This document shows, piece after piece, positions 1 to 7,986 of a stretch of 64,000 bases of DNA. Positions within the stretch are counted from its first letter, which is position 1, and every line of letters begins with the position of its first letter. The DNA comes from Ruminococcus flavefaciens 007c (GTDB lineage: Bacteria > Bacillota > Clostridia > Oscillospirales > Ruminococcaceae). The stretch lies in contig NZ_ATAX01000008.1 of assembly GCF_000571935.1 (NCBI RefSeq), forward strand, positions 62,001 to 126,000. Direction: 5' to 3'. Under the pieces are notes generated by a model. That model was not told where the DNA came from, did no database searches, and was given only the letters and a program-made list of their open reading frames with translations. The position numbers and the translations under genes are program-made.

Positions 1-54
1 CGGCTTCGTCTCTTACTATATCTTTTATCACAGCGATCAGTCTTTCACTGAAAA

Positions 55-870
55 TCAGACTTCAAGTCCAAGGAACGCCTTGAAGTTGTCTGCAAGTATC
101 ATCTGGTTTTCCTTCTCGGTGAAGCCCAGCTTCAGGAAGCGCATGAGCTCGTCCTCATGGCTCCACATGGGGAAATCCGAACCGAAGAAGCAGTTTTCGA
201 TACCGTACTTCCGTACAAGTGCAGCTGCTCTTTCGGGAGTGATGAATGCCAGTGAACTGCTGACGTCAAATCTCACGTTCTCAAGGCCTGCAAGTGTCTT
301 TTCCGCCTCGTCCCACTGCTGATAGCCGCCCAGATGAGCAGCAAGTATCTGAAGCTTCGGGAAATTGTCATGTATGCTCTTTATACGGAAGGGAGCGGAA
401 TAATCGTATCTTGCATCGCCGCAGTGTATGAGAAGGGGCAGTCTTCCCTCCATGAGCTCGTAGATCCTGAAAGCCTCGGGAGAATCCGCATTGAATTTCT
501 GGAAATCGGGATGGAGCTTTACTCCGTGAAGTCCGAGGGATATGATCTGCTCTATATCCGCTTCAAGATCCTCGGAATCGGCATGAGTAGTTCCGAAGCC
601 GTAGAAGCACTTGTGTTTCTCACATTCCTGAGCAATAAAATGATTTATGTTGTTTGTCTGACGGGGACTTGTGGCAGTTGAGCAGACGAGGTACTTTTTA
701 ACGCCTATCCTGCTTCCTGCCTCGATGAGCTTCTCGCTGAAGCCGCGGTTATTCATTGGCATATCGTAAAAATGCCCTATGCTGTCAGTTGCCGTATCGG
801 CGATCTTATCCGGAAAAATATGGGAATGAGCGTCGATTATCTCATATTTTTCATATACCTCGGGATTCAT
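55..870 (-). CDS. Amidohydrolase-family protein (TIM-barrel metal hydrolase)
   Basis: A 271-residue soluble protein of the amidohydrolase_2 type (metal-dependent TIM barrel, the superfamily that includes ACMS decarboxylase). Visible metal-site features are the N-terminal HxH in DAHSHIFP, the central KLHPDFQ segment, the HLGG turn and the C-terminal GSDFP aspartate, all in the expected order. Length fits a single-domain member. The substrate cannot be deduced. It stands alone behind its own promoter at 903-931. The family assignment is firm; the reaction is not known. Confidence 0.85.
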   Translation of the reverse strand: MNPEVYEKYEIIDAHSHIFPDKIADTATDSIGHFYDMPMNNRGFSEKLIEAGSRIGVKKYLVCSTATSPRQTNNINHFIAQECEKHKCFYGFGTTHADSEDLEADIEQIISLGLHGVKLHPDFQKFNADSPEAFRIYELMEGRLPLLIHCGDARYDYSAPFRIKSIHDNFPKLQILAAHLGGYQQWDEAEKTLAGLENVRFDVSSSLAFITPERAAALVRKYGIENCFFGSDFPMWSHEDELMRFLKLGFTEKENQMILADNFKAFLGLEV

Positions 871-902
871 TCAAACATCTCCTAAAAACAAATTCAAAAA
901 AT

Positions 903-931
903 ATTATACTCCATAATTATTTGTTTGTCAA
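903..931 (-). promoter_or_regulatory. SigmaA promoter of the amidohydrolase gene
   Basis: On the minus strand the -35 is TTGACA (926-931) and the -10 is TATAAT (903-908), with 17 bp between them. Both boxes match consensus. Transcription would start near 896, giving a leader of about 25 nt. Confidence 0.8.
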
Positions 932-981
932 ACGGGAATAAAAGCATTTGCTATAGTTAAAAGAAAAATATTTCTCTGAAA

Positions 982-1001
982 TTCAATGGTTTTCCATTGA
1001 A
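982..1001. repeat. 20-bp inverted repeat, copy 1
   Basis: TTCAATGGTTTTCCATTGAA is an 8-bp perfect inverted repeat around TTTT. The same 20-mer with one change occurs at 51507-51526. It could be an operator or an RNA hairpin. Confidence 0.55.
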
Positions 1002-1025
1002 AAAGTGCCTGTTTCAGACTACTTA

Positions 1026-1039
1026 TGAAAGCGCTTTCA
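1026..1039. promoter_or_regulatory. CcpA-type cre site
   Basis: TGAAAGCGCTTTCA is a perfect 14-bp palindrome matching the catabolite-responsive element consensus (TGNAANCGNTNNCA). It lies about 38 bp upstream of the start codon of the phage-like small protein, so catabolite control of that pair is likely. The regulator itself is not in the window. Confidence 0.65.
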
Positions 1040-1076
1040 AAAAAACTATTTTCGTTCTTAAAAGGAGGAACAAATA

Positions 1077-1319
1077 ATGATCACGATCTTAAAGGAAAAA
1101 TTCTGCTGCTTTGACAATGACAGATCCGTAGTTACAGCGGAGCTTGCAGCAGACGCAAAAAACGACCTTCCCGCTGCAAACGCTATGGCAGGAAGGACAC
1201 TTTCACAGGGCTCCATTGCCTGGGTTATCTCTACGGGAGCAGTCTACGGCTTCAGAAGCGACGGAAAATGGGTAGACCAGGACACAGGTGAGGTATATGA
1301 TCCCTCTGCGGAGGACTGA
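1077..1319 (+). CDS. Small phage-like structural-type protein
   Basis: An 80-residue protein without signal peptide, preceded by a strong ribosome site (AAAGGAGG, about 8 nt before ATG). The second half (GSIAWVISTGAVYGFRSDGKW) has the look of short head-fibre or tail-associated phage proteins, in which a Y-x-x-x-x-G-x-W strand ends a small beta module. It is immediately followed by another phage-like gene, and both sit downstream of a cre site. No other phage genes are nearby, so it may be a domesticated remnant. Function is uncertain. Confidence 0.6.
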   Translation: MITILKEKFCCFDNDRSVVTAELAADAKNDLPAANAMAGRTLSQGSIAWVISTGAVYGFRSDGKWVDQDTGEVYDPSAED

Positions 1320-1323
1320 GCCT

Positions 1324-2322
1324 ATGCTGTATGATATGTTCAAAGCAGGCAAGCTCGGTAAAGCCGATGATCTGTACACTCTTCAGGCGGGAAAGCACCT
1401 GAGCGGGAACAAGACACCAAGGGAGCGCGAGCTTACGGGGGTACCTCCCCTGCGGCTGCGCTCTGCGGGCTCTCCTCTCATCGACTGGCGTATCAGAGGC
1501 GCCGCAGGAGGAGTAGGCAGCCACGGCCTCAACTACCTTAACCAGTCCGAGATCCCTACAGGACGCATAAGCAACTGCTACAACGAAGGCTACATCACAT
1601 ATCCCTACGTCTTCGGCCCCTCAATCCCCGGCGGTCAGGGAAAACCCGCCGTAGACTATAATCAGTGGACCATGGCTGATCCGGGCTATACCGAAAACTA
1701 CGCAGCTACGGACGCCCGTCCTGCCGCATATGCCAACTGCCAATGGTTCGCCTCTCTGCCCGCGGGGCGCTATAAGCTAATAATAGAGGGCTTCAACAAG
1801 GAACTGGGCGAGTATTACGTGACCTTCTATAATTCCGTACTGAACGAAGGCCCGCTGTTAAAGCTCATAGCCGAAAACGGCACCGTAATAGTTGATCTGC
1901 CCGATGCAATGGCAGACTTTGTCCAGCCGGGAGCCTACTATCACAAAGAAGTTATCTTCACGGTAAACAGCAATACGAACGTTGGACTTTTCACCAAGAT
2001 ATACTCCTCTCTCATGAGTATGCGTTATATGATAGTGGACGCCTCCGTGGAAGCTCAGCCCTTCACGAACTGGGATTACTACATACAGTTTTCGGGAGTT
2101 ACCTGCTGGGAGCCCTACAAGCTCTCACTGCCCGTAACTGTACGCAGCGGCAGCAATTCTGCTGTGGTATACATTGATCTTAACGGGAGCCCGCTGGGTG
2201 AAAACGATACAGCCAGCCTGACTGATTCGGGAATAAACATCCCCACATTCAGCGGGATAAACACAATAGACGCAGACAGTCCCGTAAGGCCCTCCGAGAT
2301 GTATATAAAATATACAGTATAA
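1324..2322 (+). CDS. Phage-like protein of unknown function
   Basis: A 332-residue protein. An in-frame ATG lies further upstream at 1288, but the GGAGG in the end of the preceding gene is 9 nt before the ATG at 1324, which I take as the start; the gap to the previous stop is 4 bp. The segment around residues 40-65 (LTGVPP, GSPLIDWRIRG, GGVG) resembles a recurring region of phage tail or minor structural proteins, where it precedes a receptor-facing beta domain. The rest is beta-rich with many aromatic residues. No signal peptide. Likely co-transcribed with the 80-residue gene. Function unknown. Confidence 0.6.
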   Translation: MLYDMFKAGKLGKADDLYTLQAGKHLSGNKTPRERELTGVPPLRLRSAGSPLIDWRIRGAAGGVGSHGLNYLNQSEIPTGRISNCYNEGYITYPYVFGPSIPGGQGKPAVDYNQWTMADPGYTENYAATDARPAAYANCQWFASLPAGRYKLIIEGFNKELGEYYVTFYNSVLNEGPLLKLIAENGTVIVDLPDAMADFVQPGAYYHKEVIFTVNSNTNVGLFTKIYSSLMSMRYMIVDASVEAQPFTNWDYYIQFSGVTCWEPYKLSLPVTVRSGSNSAVVYIDLNGSPLGENDTASLTDSGINIPTFSGINTIDADSPVRPSEMYIKYTV

Positions 2323-2343
2323 ACGTCCTGCCGTTACCTGCGG

Positions 2344-2373
2344 AAAAGGAGTACCTTATGGTACTCCTTTTTC
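2344..2373. terminator. Bidirectional intrinsic terminator
   Basis: AAAGGAGTACC, loop TTAT, GGTACTCCTTTTT. It separates the convergent phage-like gene and spoIVA and serves both strands. Confidence 0.8.
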
Positions 2374-3847
2374 ACAGTATAAAGCATATAAGCCCTGAAC
2401 AGCCCTCGTTTATGATACGCTCCAGTGTCTCCTGAAGCTTCATACGCGCGTCCACCGGCATCTTGAAAAGCTTGCTGTGGAGCCCTTCGTTAACCAGCTC
2501 GTGCAGGGACTTGCCGAAGATATTGCTCTCCCATATTTTCTTCGGATCGTCGTCAAAGCCGTCCAGCAGGTACATCACCAGCTCCTCGGACTGCTTTTCC
2601 GTCCCCACTATAGGACTTATGGTGGTATTTATCCCTGCCTTCATGAGATGTATCGAGGGAGCCGAGGCCTTCAGCCTGACTCCGTACTTTCCACCCTGAC
2701 GGATGATCTTTGGCTCCTCAAGAGTCATTTCCTCCAGCTCGGGCATGACTATGCCATAGCCTGTGGCTTCTACCTCTGCAAGGGCAGGCTCAATGCGCTT
2801 ATACTTGCGCCGTATTTCGCTGAGCTCCGTGAGAAGCGGCATAAGATCGCTTTCGCTCTCTATCTCTATGCCTGTTTTTTCGCCGAGTATGCGATAAAAG
2901 AGACTGCTGTCAAGCTCCGCGTCAATAGTCACAGCCCCCCGTCCCAGATCCATGCTGCTTATCTCCGCCCTGACAACATGAGGACACTCCGCAATGGCAG
3001 CCGCCGCAAGCCTTGTTTCACGCACCAGCTTTATGTCCTTTGCAGCTTCCCTTATGCAGTCCATGATGCTGCTTTTCAGCCAGTGTCCCTTCTCAAGGGT
3101 ATTTATCCAGCCCGAGGTGCGGATATTTATCTCCTTTACGGGAAAGGAGAAAAGTATCTCCCGCATTATCTCCCGTATGTCCTCCTCGCTCATTTCAAGG
3201 CAGTTAACAGGTATAACCTTTGCGTCATAGCGCTCGGTGAGCTCCGCTGCAAGAGACGCAGCCGCCGCTGACTCGGGTGAGACCGTATTGAGTATGACCA
3301 CAAAGGGCTTGCCGAGCTCCCGGAGCTCACGGATAACGCGCTCCTCACATTCCGCATACTCCTCACGGGGAATGTCCGTGACAGAGCCGTCCGTGGTAAT
3401 GACAAGACCGATGGTGGAATGATCGGTTATGACCTTCTGAGTGCCTATCTCCGCCGCCATATTGAAGGGTATCTCCTCATCGAACCATGAGGTCATCACC
3501 ATACGGGGCTGTTCGTTCTCAATGTATCCCATAGAGCTGGGAACTATATATCCCACACAGTCTATTAGCCTTACGTTGAATTCGGCGCCGTCCCCGAGAT
3601 CTGTGCGGACCGCCTCCTCTGGTATGAACTTCGGCTCTGTGGTCATTATGGTCTTGCCTGCCGCAGACTGCGGAAGCTCATCGAGAGCCCGTTCCTTCAT
3701 GGATACCGACTTTATGTTCGGTATGACAAGAGACTCCATGAAACGCTTTATAAAGGTGGATTTTCCTGTCCGCACAGGTCCGACGACACCAATGTAGATA
3801 TCGCCTCCCGTGCGCTGTGCAATATCGCTGTATATATCTTTAGTCAT
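2372..3847 (-). CDS. spoIVA: Stage IV sporulation protein A (SpoIVA)
   Basis: A 491-residue protein, the usual SpoIVA length. It carries a Walker A loop GPVRTGKST at residues 23-31 and GTPase-like downstream elements. SpoIVA is the ATPase that polymerises on the forespore surface to form the basement layer of the spore coat. In the Clostridia it is anchored by SipL, and the sipL-like gene lies directly upstream with 38 bp between them, so the two probably form one operon. I see no frameshift or missing nucleotide motif. Striking in a genus usually called non-sporing. Confidence 0.95.
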   Translation of the reverse strand: MTKDIYSDIAQRTGGDIYIGVVGPVRTGKSTFIKRFMESLVIPNIKSVSMKERALDELPQSAAGKTIMTTEPKFIPEEAVRTDLGDGAEFNVRLIDCVGYIVPSSMGYIENEQPRMVMTSWFDEEIPFNMAAEIGTQKVITDHSTIGLVITTDGSVTDIPREEYAECEERVIRELRELGKPFVVILNTVSPESAAAASLAAELTERYDAKVIPVNCLEMSEEDIREIMREILFSFPVKEINIRTSGWINTLEKGHWLKSSIMDCIREAAKDIKLVRETRLAAAAIAECPHVVRAEISSMDLGRGAVTIDAELDSSLFYRILGEKTGIEIESESDLMPLLTELSEIRRKYKRIEPALAEVEATGYGIVMPELEEMTLEEPKIIRQGGKYGVRLKASAPSIHLMKAGINTTISPIVGTEKQSEELVMYLLDGFDDDPKKIWESNIFGKSLHELVNEGLHSKLFKMPVDARMKLQETLERIINEGCSGLICFIL

Positions 3848-3885
3848 ACAAATCTCCTTTTTATACGGGAGCTCCCGTTTCTATT

Positions 3886-5427
3886 TCACGATACTATCGG
3901 TATAAGCAGCATACCGCCGCTTTCCAGACGCTCTCCCGTGAGGTCGTTCTCCTCCATAACCGCGCTGACGTCGGTGCTGTAACGCTTGGCTATATCCCAG
4001 ATGCTTTCGTTCCGTGCGCCGAAATACAGTTTTATGGCGTAATCGCCGTCCCGCTCCTTCTTCATGCTGTCGTCTATGATGATGTCAGTTATACCCTTTA
4101 CCGAATCGGAGCTGTACACGGAAAGCTTTACGACAATGTCGGATCTTGCCGTAAGAACTCCCTCGGCAGATATTTCATAGGAAGTCTCGCGTACCGCCGC
4201 CTCTGCGGACAGGGCAGCTCCGCTGATATCATCGGGAAGCCCTATAGTCTTTTCAAAGGCTTCCTCATGATCGGGCATTATTATCATGCCCGCCTTATCC
4301 TTTGCCGCCATGGAACAGGTCAGCATACCGCTTATGACTACCGAGCGTCCGTCGTCTGCTGCGCGTATGTTGATGTTTCTCGCTTCGCTCCACATGGCGA
4401 AGATATTCTGCGGAACGTTCTCCCCCTCCGCAAGTCTGATACTGTAACGGAAGCTCTCGTCATACACCGCAGGGATCTGCTCGGCCTGTATTTCCGAGGT
4501 CTCAACTGTACAGGGATAGACTGTGGAAAAAGCATCCTCGGCTATCATGGCTGCGGCAGTCCTGACACCGCGGCATACAAGGCGCAGCTCCGCCTCACAG
4601 CGCAGTATCCTGCTGCGCTCCTCCTTATCGACCGCAGCAGATGCCGTGCAGCTCACCACCTCGGGAGTCACGGTACATTCGTAGCTGTCATCAAGTCCCT
4701 CCACATCGATTATCTGACTGTACCCCAAAGAGAAGCGCATGGTCTCCACAGTGCCTCCTCCTGTATAAAGAAGCTCCACATCAGCCTCGCCTCTGGCAAG
4801 GAGCTTTCCCGAAACCAGCTTCTTTTCGCACTGACCTGCTGTGCAGCGGCAGCTTATAATGCTTTCTATATCGGGCTGAGCAGCACTCAGCTCTATATCC
4901 TCCTCTATACGGACGCTCTTACCGCCGCTGAGCTTTTTCGCCGCAAATCTCAGCTCCGTCTTTTTCAGCTGGATATTCATGCCCGAGGCGTCGGACACCA
5001 CCTCCTGCTCTCTCCGCCCCGTTACCCTCACCTTAACGGAAACAGCTCCCCGCAGATCCAGCCGCCGCTTGTTCACAGCCCTGAAGTTCACATGTTCGGT
5101 TTTCGGTATAAGCACGATCTCTGCATCTTCCGCATTCCTTCCCAGCTCCACTGTCTTGGTGAAGGCTCTGTGCTGCTCCACGGACTGCACCGCCCCACCG
5201 TCCTCTCCGCAGTAAAGTATGCGTATATCGCACCTCAGCTCATAGGTGAGCCTGCTGCCGCTCACCGAGCGCCCCGTTATGACCGGAACGGTATCGCACC
5301 GTATCAGGCGGAAAATGTCGGGACAGTAATCGGGAAGGATATAGTCCATTTCCACAGACTGCTCCTGAACGCCGTCATATATCACCTCAGCGGCAGGGAC
5401 AATCTCTTTTGTCAGTTTAAATTCCAT
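3886..5427 (-). CDS. sipL: DUF3794 + LysM protein, SipL-like (SpoIVA-interacting protein)
   Basis: A 513-residue protein with repeated DUF3794 modules through the first 450 residues (the first around LPDYCPDIFRLIRC near residue 32) and a C-terminal LysM domain in about the last 50 residues (ESIWDIAKRY ... GGMLLIPI). This is the architecture of C. difficile SipL, whose LysM domain binds SpoIVA and holds the coat to the forespore. Adjacency to spoIVA supports the assignment. It starts at an ATG preceded by AAGGAGG. The name is inferred from architecture and context. Confidence 0.88.
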   Translation of the reverse strand: MEFKLTKEIVPAAEVIYDGVQEQSVEMDYILPDYCPDIFRLIRCDTVPVITGRSVSGSRLTYELRCDIRILYCGEDGGAVQSVEQHRAFTKTVELGRNAEDAEIVLIPKTEHVNFRAVNKRRLDLRGAVSVKVRVTGRREQEVVSDASGMNIQLKKTELRFAAKKLSGGKSVRIEEDIELSAAQPDIESIISCRCTAGQCEKKLVSGKLLARGEADVELLYTGGGTVETMRFSLGYSQIIDVEGLDDSYECTVTPEVVSCTASAAVDKEERSRILRCEAELRLVCRGVRTAAAMIAEDAFSTVYPCTVETSEIQAEQIPAVYDESFRYSIRLAEGENVPQNIFAMWSEARNINIRAADDGRSVVISGMLTCSMAAKDKAGMIIMPDHEEAFEKTIGLPDDISGAALSAEAAVRETSYEISAEGVLTARSDIVVKLSVYSSDSVKGITDIIIDDSMKKERDGDYAIKLYFGARNESIWDIAKRYSTDVSAVMEENDLTGERLESGGMLLIPIVS

Positions 5428-5480
5428 TGTGGGAACCTCCTTGAAAATCGCTTTGTTTAATTGTATTCACCGCGGAGTAC

Positions 5481-5509
5481 AAGTATTCCTCACGGCACGG
5501 ATAATATCA
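5481..5509 (-). promoter_or_regulatory. Possible SigmaE-type promoter of sipL-spoIVA
   Basis: On the minus strand TGATATT (5503-5509) is followed after 15 bp by AATACTT (5481-5487). This loosely resembles the mother-cell SigmaE pattern (-35 ATA-rich, -10 CATACANT). No good SigmaA pair is seen in this 105-bp gap. Low confidence. Confidence 0.25.
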
Positions 5510-5531
5510 TTATCCCCTTTTTCATCATATA

Positions 5532-5828
5532 ATGAACAGTACCGCAGATGCTTCCCAACTGCGCAGTATGCAGCAGTCAGGGGTGATACTTTTGACTATA
5601 TGTGTATTTGATATGCCTTCATATACCTACGCTGTCAAGGGGCAGCGGCTGCTGAGGGCAAGAGGCGTTCCCTGCGCACTGAAGCGAAGAGAAAGAAGCT
5701 TAGCAAGGGGCTGCGGCTACTCTGTCCATGTTTACGGCAGCGGAGCCGAGGCGGCAGAGCTCCTTGAAGCTTACAGGATCCCCTTCTCCGTGAGGAACAG
5801 CGGAGGTGAAGACGATGATAAACTTTGA
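5532..5828 (+). CDS. DUF3343 (putative sulfur/selenium carrier-type) protein
   Basis: A small protein of the DUF3343 type: a hydrophobic first strand (ILLTICVFDMPS), an alanine/lysine helix (YTYAVKGQRLLRARG), and the CGYSVHVYG strand with its cysteine. The family is commonly encoded next to aminotransferase-V cysteine-desulfurase-like genes, as here, where it overlaps the next gene by 14 bp. The start is uncertain: the longest frame begins at 5532, GTG at 5583 or ATG at 5613 are alternatives, and none has a clear ribosome site. Homologues normally begin a few residues before the first strand, which favours about 5583. Confidence 0.7.
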   Translation: MNSTADASQLRSMQQSGVILLTICVFDMPSYTYAVKGQRLLRARGVPCALKRRERSLARGCGYSVHVYGSGAEAAELLEAYRIPFSVRNSGGEDDDKL

Positions 5829-6951
5829 CAACGCCGCCACCACCTTCCCGAAGCCCCTTTCGGTACGCCGCGCCGTGTCAGAAGCAATACAGAACTTCGG
5901 CGGCAACGCGGGCAGAGGCGGTCACGAGCTAGCCATGCGCACCTCGGAAGCCCTCTACAGCGCCCGTGAGACGGCAGCGGCCTTCTTCGGGGCAGAGCCC
6001 GAGAATACCGTATTCACGCTGAACTGCACCCATGCGCTGAATATGGCGATACAGGGTGTCATGGCAGAGGGCGGGCATCTTATCATAAGCAGCATGGAGC
6101 ACAACTCCTCTGCCCGTCCCGCAGTCAGCCTCGTCATGAAAAAACAGATAACCCTCTCCGTAGCGGAGGTCTTTCCCGACACCCAGCGCACTGTGGAGAG
6201 CTTTCGCCAGCTAATACGCAGCGATACCCGCGCCGTGGTCTGCACTCTCGCCTCCAACGTCACGGGACAGCTCCTCCCCTTCCGCGAGATAGGAAAGCTC
6301 TGCCGTGAAAGGGGCATATGCTTTATCGCCGACGGCGCACAGGCCTGCGGAGTGTACGATATAAAGCTTTCACAGGGGATAAACATCCTCTGCACCGCAG
6401 GTCACAAGGGACTTTACGGCATTACAGGCACAGGACTTCTCGTAACAGACGGCAGCTTTCCCATTGTGCCCGTCATACAGGGCGGCACAGGCAGCAGCTC
6501 GCTGAGTCTTTTCCAGCCTGAGATGCTCCCCGACAGCCTTGAAAGCGGTACTCCAAATATAATCGGAGCCGCAGCATTAAAAGCAGGCATACGCTTCATC
6601 GGGCAATACGGCATGAACAGGCTCCGCGCCCATGAGGAAAGACTCTGCTCGCGGTTTATATCGGAGCTTGAGGATATGGGCGGCGTGACCGTTTACCGTG
6701 ATGTCGCAGCGGACTATGCCCCCATAGTGTCATTCAATATCGACGGGCTCAGCTCGGAGCAGGCAGCAGCAGTCCTTGCGGAAAAAGGCTTCTGCCTAAG
6801 GGCAGGCTACCACTGTGCAGCCCTTGCCCACGCTTCTCTCGGCACCGCACAGGGCACTGTACGCTTTGCTCCGTCGGTATTCAGCACGGAAGAAGAGGTC
6901 GGAAAGCTTGTATATAATGTTAAAACATTGAAATATTTACCAAATTCGTAA
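5815..6951 (+). CDS. Aminotransferase class V, cysteine-desulfurase-like
   Basis: A 378-residue PLP enzyme. The PLP lysine lies in CTAGHKGLYG, and the active-site cysteine region near the C-terminus is AGYHCAALAH, as in the cysteine desulfurase family subgroup that travels with DUF3343 proteins. A GTG at 5806 is in frame, but the CGGAGG at 5801-5806 is correctly spaced for the ATG at 5815, so I chose that start. It overlaps the DUF3343 gene and is probably translationally coupled to it. It may mobilise sulfur or selenium from cysteine or selenocysteine; the acceptor is unknown. Confidence 0.85.
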   Translation: MINFDNAATTFPKPLSVRRAVSEAIQNFGGNAGRGGHELAMRTSEALYSARETAAAFFGAEPENTVFTLNCTHALNMAIQGVMAEGGHLIISSMEHNSSARPAVSLVMKKQITLSVAEVFPDTQRTVESFRQLIRSDTRAVVCTLASNVTGQLLPFREIGKLCRERGICFIADGAQACGVYDIKLSQGINILCTAGHKGLYGITGTGLLVTDGSFPIVPVIQGGTGSSSLSLFQPEMLPDSLESGTPNIIGAAALKAGIRFIGQYGMNRLRAHEERLCSRFISELEDMGGVTVYRDVAADYAPIVSFNIDGLSSEQAAAVLAEKGFCLRAGYHCAALAHASLGTAQGTVRFAPSVFSTEEEVGKLVYNVKTLKYLPNS

Positions 6952-6958
6952 AAAACTA

Positions 6959-6986
6959 TTGAAATTATCTGAATTTGTGGTACAAT
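6959..6986 (+). promoter_or_regulatory. SigmaA promoter of cdaA-cdaR
   Basis: TTGAAA (6959-6964), 16-bp spacer, TACAAT (6981-6986). The leader of about 100 nt contains a hairpin at 7014-7035. Confidence 0.65.
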
Positions 6987-7013
6987 AATATTATGCAGTA
7001 TTGTGCAGTTGGC

Positions 7014-7035
7014 TATGAGGACGTAAGTCCTCATA
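7014..7035 (+). promoter_or_regulatory. Leader hairpin before cdaA
   Basis: TATGAGGAC, loop GTAA, GTCCTCATA: a perfect 9-bp stem in the 5' leader. No U-run follows, so it is not a terminator; it may stabilise the mRNA or be part of a control element. Confidence 0.5.
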
Positions 7036-7095
7036 CATAATAGATAAACGTACAGAGTAGATATGTGTAATCTTTCCCCGAGGGGGTGCAGTTAA

Positions 7096-7986
7096 ATGTT
7101 CCATTCTTCTCCGCAGGCGGTTCTTGACGCATTTCTCAGTGTCGTTGCTACGTTCAAGCCTATCGACGTCATTGATGTACTTATCCTTACAGGCGTTATT
7201 TACCTTCTGCTGAAGCTGATACGCGAGACTCGTGCAGGTCAGCTGGTCAAGGGTATCATTTTCCTGGTGGCAGGATATTTCATAAGCAAGGCTTTAGATC
7301 TCAAGGTAGTCAGCTACCTTCTCCAGAAGACTCTCAGTATGGGTGTTCTGGCTATCATAATACTCTTCCAGCCCGAGCTGAGAAGAGCTCTCGAAAAAGC
7401 AGGCAGAAGCAAATTCGGTATACGACTCTTCGGTCTGGGCATCAACTCCAACGAGATGAAGGAGAAATGGACTCCCGCCATTGATGCAATATGCGATTCC
7501 TGCGTAGAGCTTTCCGCGTCCTGTACAGGTGCTCTGATAGTCGTGGAAAGGCAGGTCCGTCTCGGCGAACAGATCGAGACAGGCACCATACTTAACGCCA
7601 CACCCAGCAAAGAGGTGTTCGGCAATATCTTCTATCCGAAAACTCCGCTCCATGACGGCGCGGTCATAATGCGCGACGGTATCATACTTGCCGCCTCCTG
7701 CTTCCTGCCGAAGCCCGCAAAGGACGCTCTCATCAACAAGAAGCTGGGCTCGCGCCACAGAGCTGCTATCGGCATGAGCGAAAACTCAGATGCCATAGTT
7801 ATCGTCGTATCGGAAGAGACAGGTCAGATCTCCGTTGCCATAAACGGAGAGCTCACCAGAGACTATACCCGCGATAAGCTCAGGTTGCTTCTGGAGGATC
7901 AGATCCTCAATGACAAGACCGAGATTTCTATCGGCAAGAAGAAGCTCTTTTCTTCACGCTCCGAAAGGAGGAAGAAAGAAAAATGA
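7096..7986 (+). CDS. cdaA: Diadenylate cyclase CdaA
   Basis: A 296-residue membrane enzyme that makes cyclic di-AMP from two ATP. The first roughly 90 residues contain three hydrophobic segments; the DisA_N cyclase domain follows, with the catalytic DGA in PLHDGAVIMRDG and the RHR in GSRHRAAIG. The start has GAGGGGG about 9 nt upstream. The stop overlaps the start of the next gene (cdaR), the standard pairing in Firmicutes. In many genomes glmM follows; it does not here. Confidence 0.95.
   Translation: MFHSSPQAVLDAFLSVVATFKPIDVIDVLILTGVIYLLLKLIRETRAGQLVKGIIFLVAGYFISKALDLKVVSYLLQKTLSMGVLAIIILFQPELRRALEKAGRSKFGIRLFGLGINSNEMKEKWTPAIDAICDSCVELSASCTGALIVVERQVRLGEQIETGTILNATPSKEVFGNIFYPKTPLHDGAVIMRDGIILAASCFLPKPAKDALINKKLGSRHRAAIGMSENSDAIVIVVSEETGQISVAINGELTRDYTRDKLRLLLEDQILNDKTEISIGKKKLFSSRSERRKKEK

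Noticed and set aside
1..54. Possible start of a further minus-strand gene (frame reading SERLIAVIKDIVRDEA) just after the amidohydrolase
   Set aside because: Protein-like but only 18 codons are visible, with no clear start codon or ribosome site; cannot be supported inside the window.
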